33,463 bases of DNA from Pseudomonas veronii (GTDB taxonomy: Bacteria > Pseudomonadota > Gammaproteobacteria > Pseudomonadales > Pseudomonadaceae). The notes below the pieces were generated by a model. The model saw nothing but the letters and a program-made list of their open reading frames with translations. It had not been told where the DNA came from and made no database searches. The position numbers were made by a program, and so were the translations under genes. This document shows positions 33,302 to 33,463 of this stretch, piece after piece (position 1 is the stretch's first letter; each line of letters begins with the position of its first letter). The stretch spans positions 1 through 33,463 of the forward strand of contig NZ_JYLL01000050.1 of the NCBI RefSeq assembly GCF_001439695.1. The letters run 5' to 3'.

Positions 33302-33337
33302 ATGACTTCCTCGCCCAATCTCGACCAACTGACACCT
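33302..33337 (+). pseudogene. tnpC: IS66 tnpC, first codons only
   Basis: MTSSPNLDQLTP matches the start of IS66 DDE transposases (usual continuation EQLR). After about 12 codons the sequence becomes the reverse strand of an IS5-type transposase, so the transposase is destroyed and the IS66 copy cannot move itself. Confidence 0.7.
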
Positions 33338-33463
33338 GGTGGTTTCGTCGGGGATGCGCTCCAGGTTCAGCCCGGCAAACTGGCGCAGGATCGTGGTTTC
33401 GTACAGCGCTTCCTCCATCGCTGGATCGCTGTAGCCGAACCAGTTCTGCAGCAGATGCACACG
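33338..33463 (-). pseudogene. IS5-family transposase fragment
   Basis: On the minus strand, entering from beyond the window end, the frame reads LLQNWFGYSDPAMEEALYE and then FAGLNLERIPDETT. This is the N-terminal region (DUF772-like) of IS5-group transposases. At 33338 it stops matching: the family would continue ILNFRR, but here the IS66 sequence begins. The upstream start lies outside the window and the catalytic DDE part is missing at this junction. Confidence 0.82.

Larger units (their letters stand above)
32491..33337 (+). mobile_element. IS66-family element, 5' part
   Basis: The left end is taken as GTAAGCGTCC at 32491, since IS66-family terminal repeats typically begin GTAAGC and coding similarity of the interrupted gene stops there. 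It holds tnpA, tnpB and the first codons of tnpC. The rest of tnpC and the right terminal repeat are missing because the sequence changes to an IS5-type transposase near 33337. Confidence 0.7.
20642..33463. mobile_element. Integrated genomic island in hrpB (left part; right end outside the window)
   Basis: The island starts at the break in hrpB and runs past the window end. Seen in order: a roughly 130-bp left end, a complete replacement hrpB, a four-gene tyrosine recombinase operon, an XRE/winged-helix/helicase module, a CxxC protein plus a disrupted inositol-monophosphatase-like gene, and nested IS66 and IS5-type remnants. Codon use in the recombinases is visibly more AT-rich than in the core genes to the left. 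No conjugation, phage structural or replication gene is visible in this part. Confidence 0.85.

Noticed and set aside
1..33463. CRISPR arrays, tRNA and rRNA genes
   Set aside because: No regularly spaced direct repeats with unique spacers and no cloverleaf or rRNA sequence were recognised. The 42-bp repeat is contiguous and coding.

Overview
The window comes from a fluorescent-group Pseudomonas chromosome (P. fluorescens complex). This rests on the gene order miaB-ybeZ-ybeY-corC-lnt, a thiD-thiE-hemL operon, a 7TMR-DISM hybrid kinase, an amn/rluE neighbourhood, high-GC coding sequence, and several REP/REPIN palindromes of the GTGGGAGGG..CTTGCCCCC type. Positions 1 to about 20,641 are core genome. 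From about 20,642 to the right edge the window is a mobile island whose right end is not included.

Core part. Positions 1-127 look like the end of an insertion sequence lying against a truncated REP. Then, on the minus strand, come lnt, corC, ybeY, ybeZ (phoH-like) and miaB. They are followed by a DUF1820 gene, a secreted Sel1-repeat protein and the thiD-thiE-hemL operon. On the plus strand are a hybrid sensor kinase, an AidB-like acyl-CoA dehydrogenase, AMP nucleosidase (amn) and an RluE-like pseudouridine synthase. Next come a DUF2788 membrane protein, an Lrp/AsnC regulator, an intergenic region with an orphan terminator, and a DUF6515-like envelope protein with a 42-bp tandem repeat. A FieF-type cation exporter and a small lipoprotein close this part.

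Island. The resident hrpB gene (ATP-dependent helicase) is broken exactly after the DEFH of helicase motif II (codon 127). About 130 bp later a second, complete and divergent hrpB begins, 838 codons long. It is followed by a tightly overlapping four-gene recombinase operon: three large tyrosine-recombinase-like proteins (488, 642 and 682 aa) and a 142-aa TnpC-like protein. The natural reading is that the element uses the motif II codons of hrpB as its attachment site and brings a replacement hrpB. In that replacement the same stretch is changed (DEYHLRN, against the family's usual DEFHERS), so the new copy may not be a target.

Cargo. Behind the recombinases lies a compact module: a divergent XRE repressor, a promoter with one palindrome around its -35 and another over its -10, a winged-helix-like protein, and a translationally coupled superfamily 2 helicase. 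This looks like an anti-phage or element-maintenance module that I cannot assign to a named system. It is followed by a CxxC/CxxC protein coupled to an inositol-monophosphatase-family gene, which is cut at codon 151 by an IS66-family element. That IS66 is itself broken in tnpC by a fragment of an IS5-type transposase, at which the window ends. Base composition falls from clearly GC-rich in the core to visibly AT-richer in the recombinases, and is intermediate in the replacement hrpB and the helicase module.
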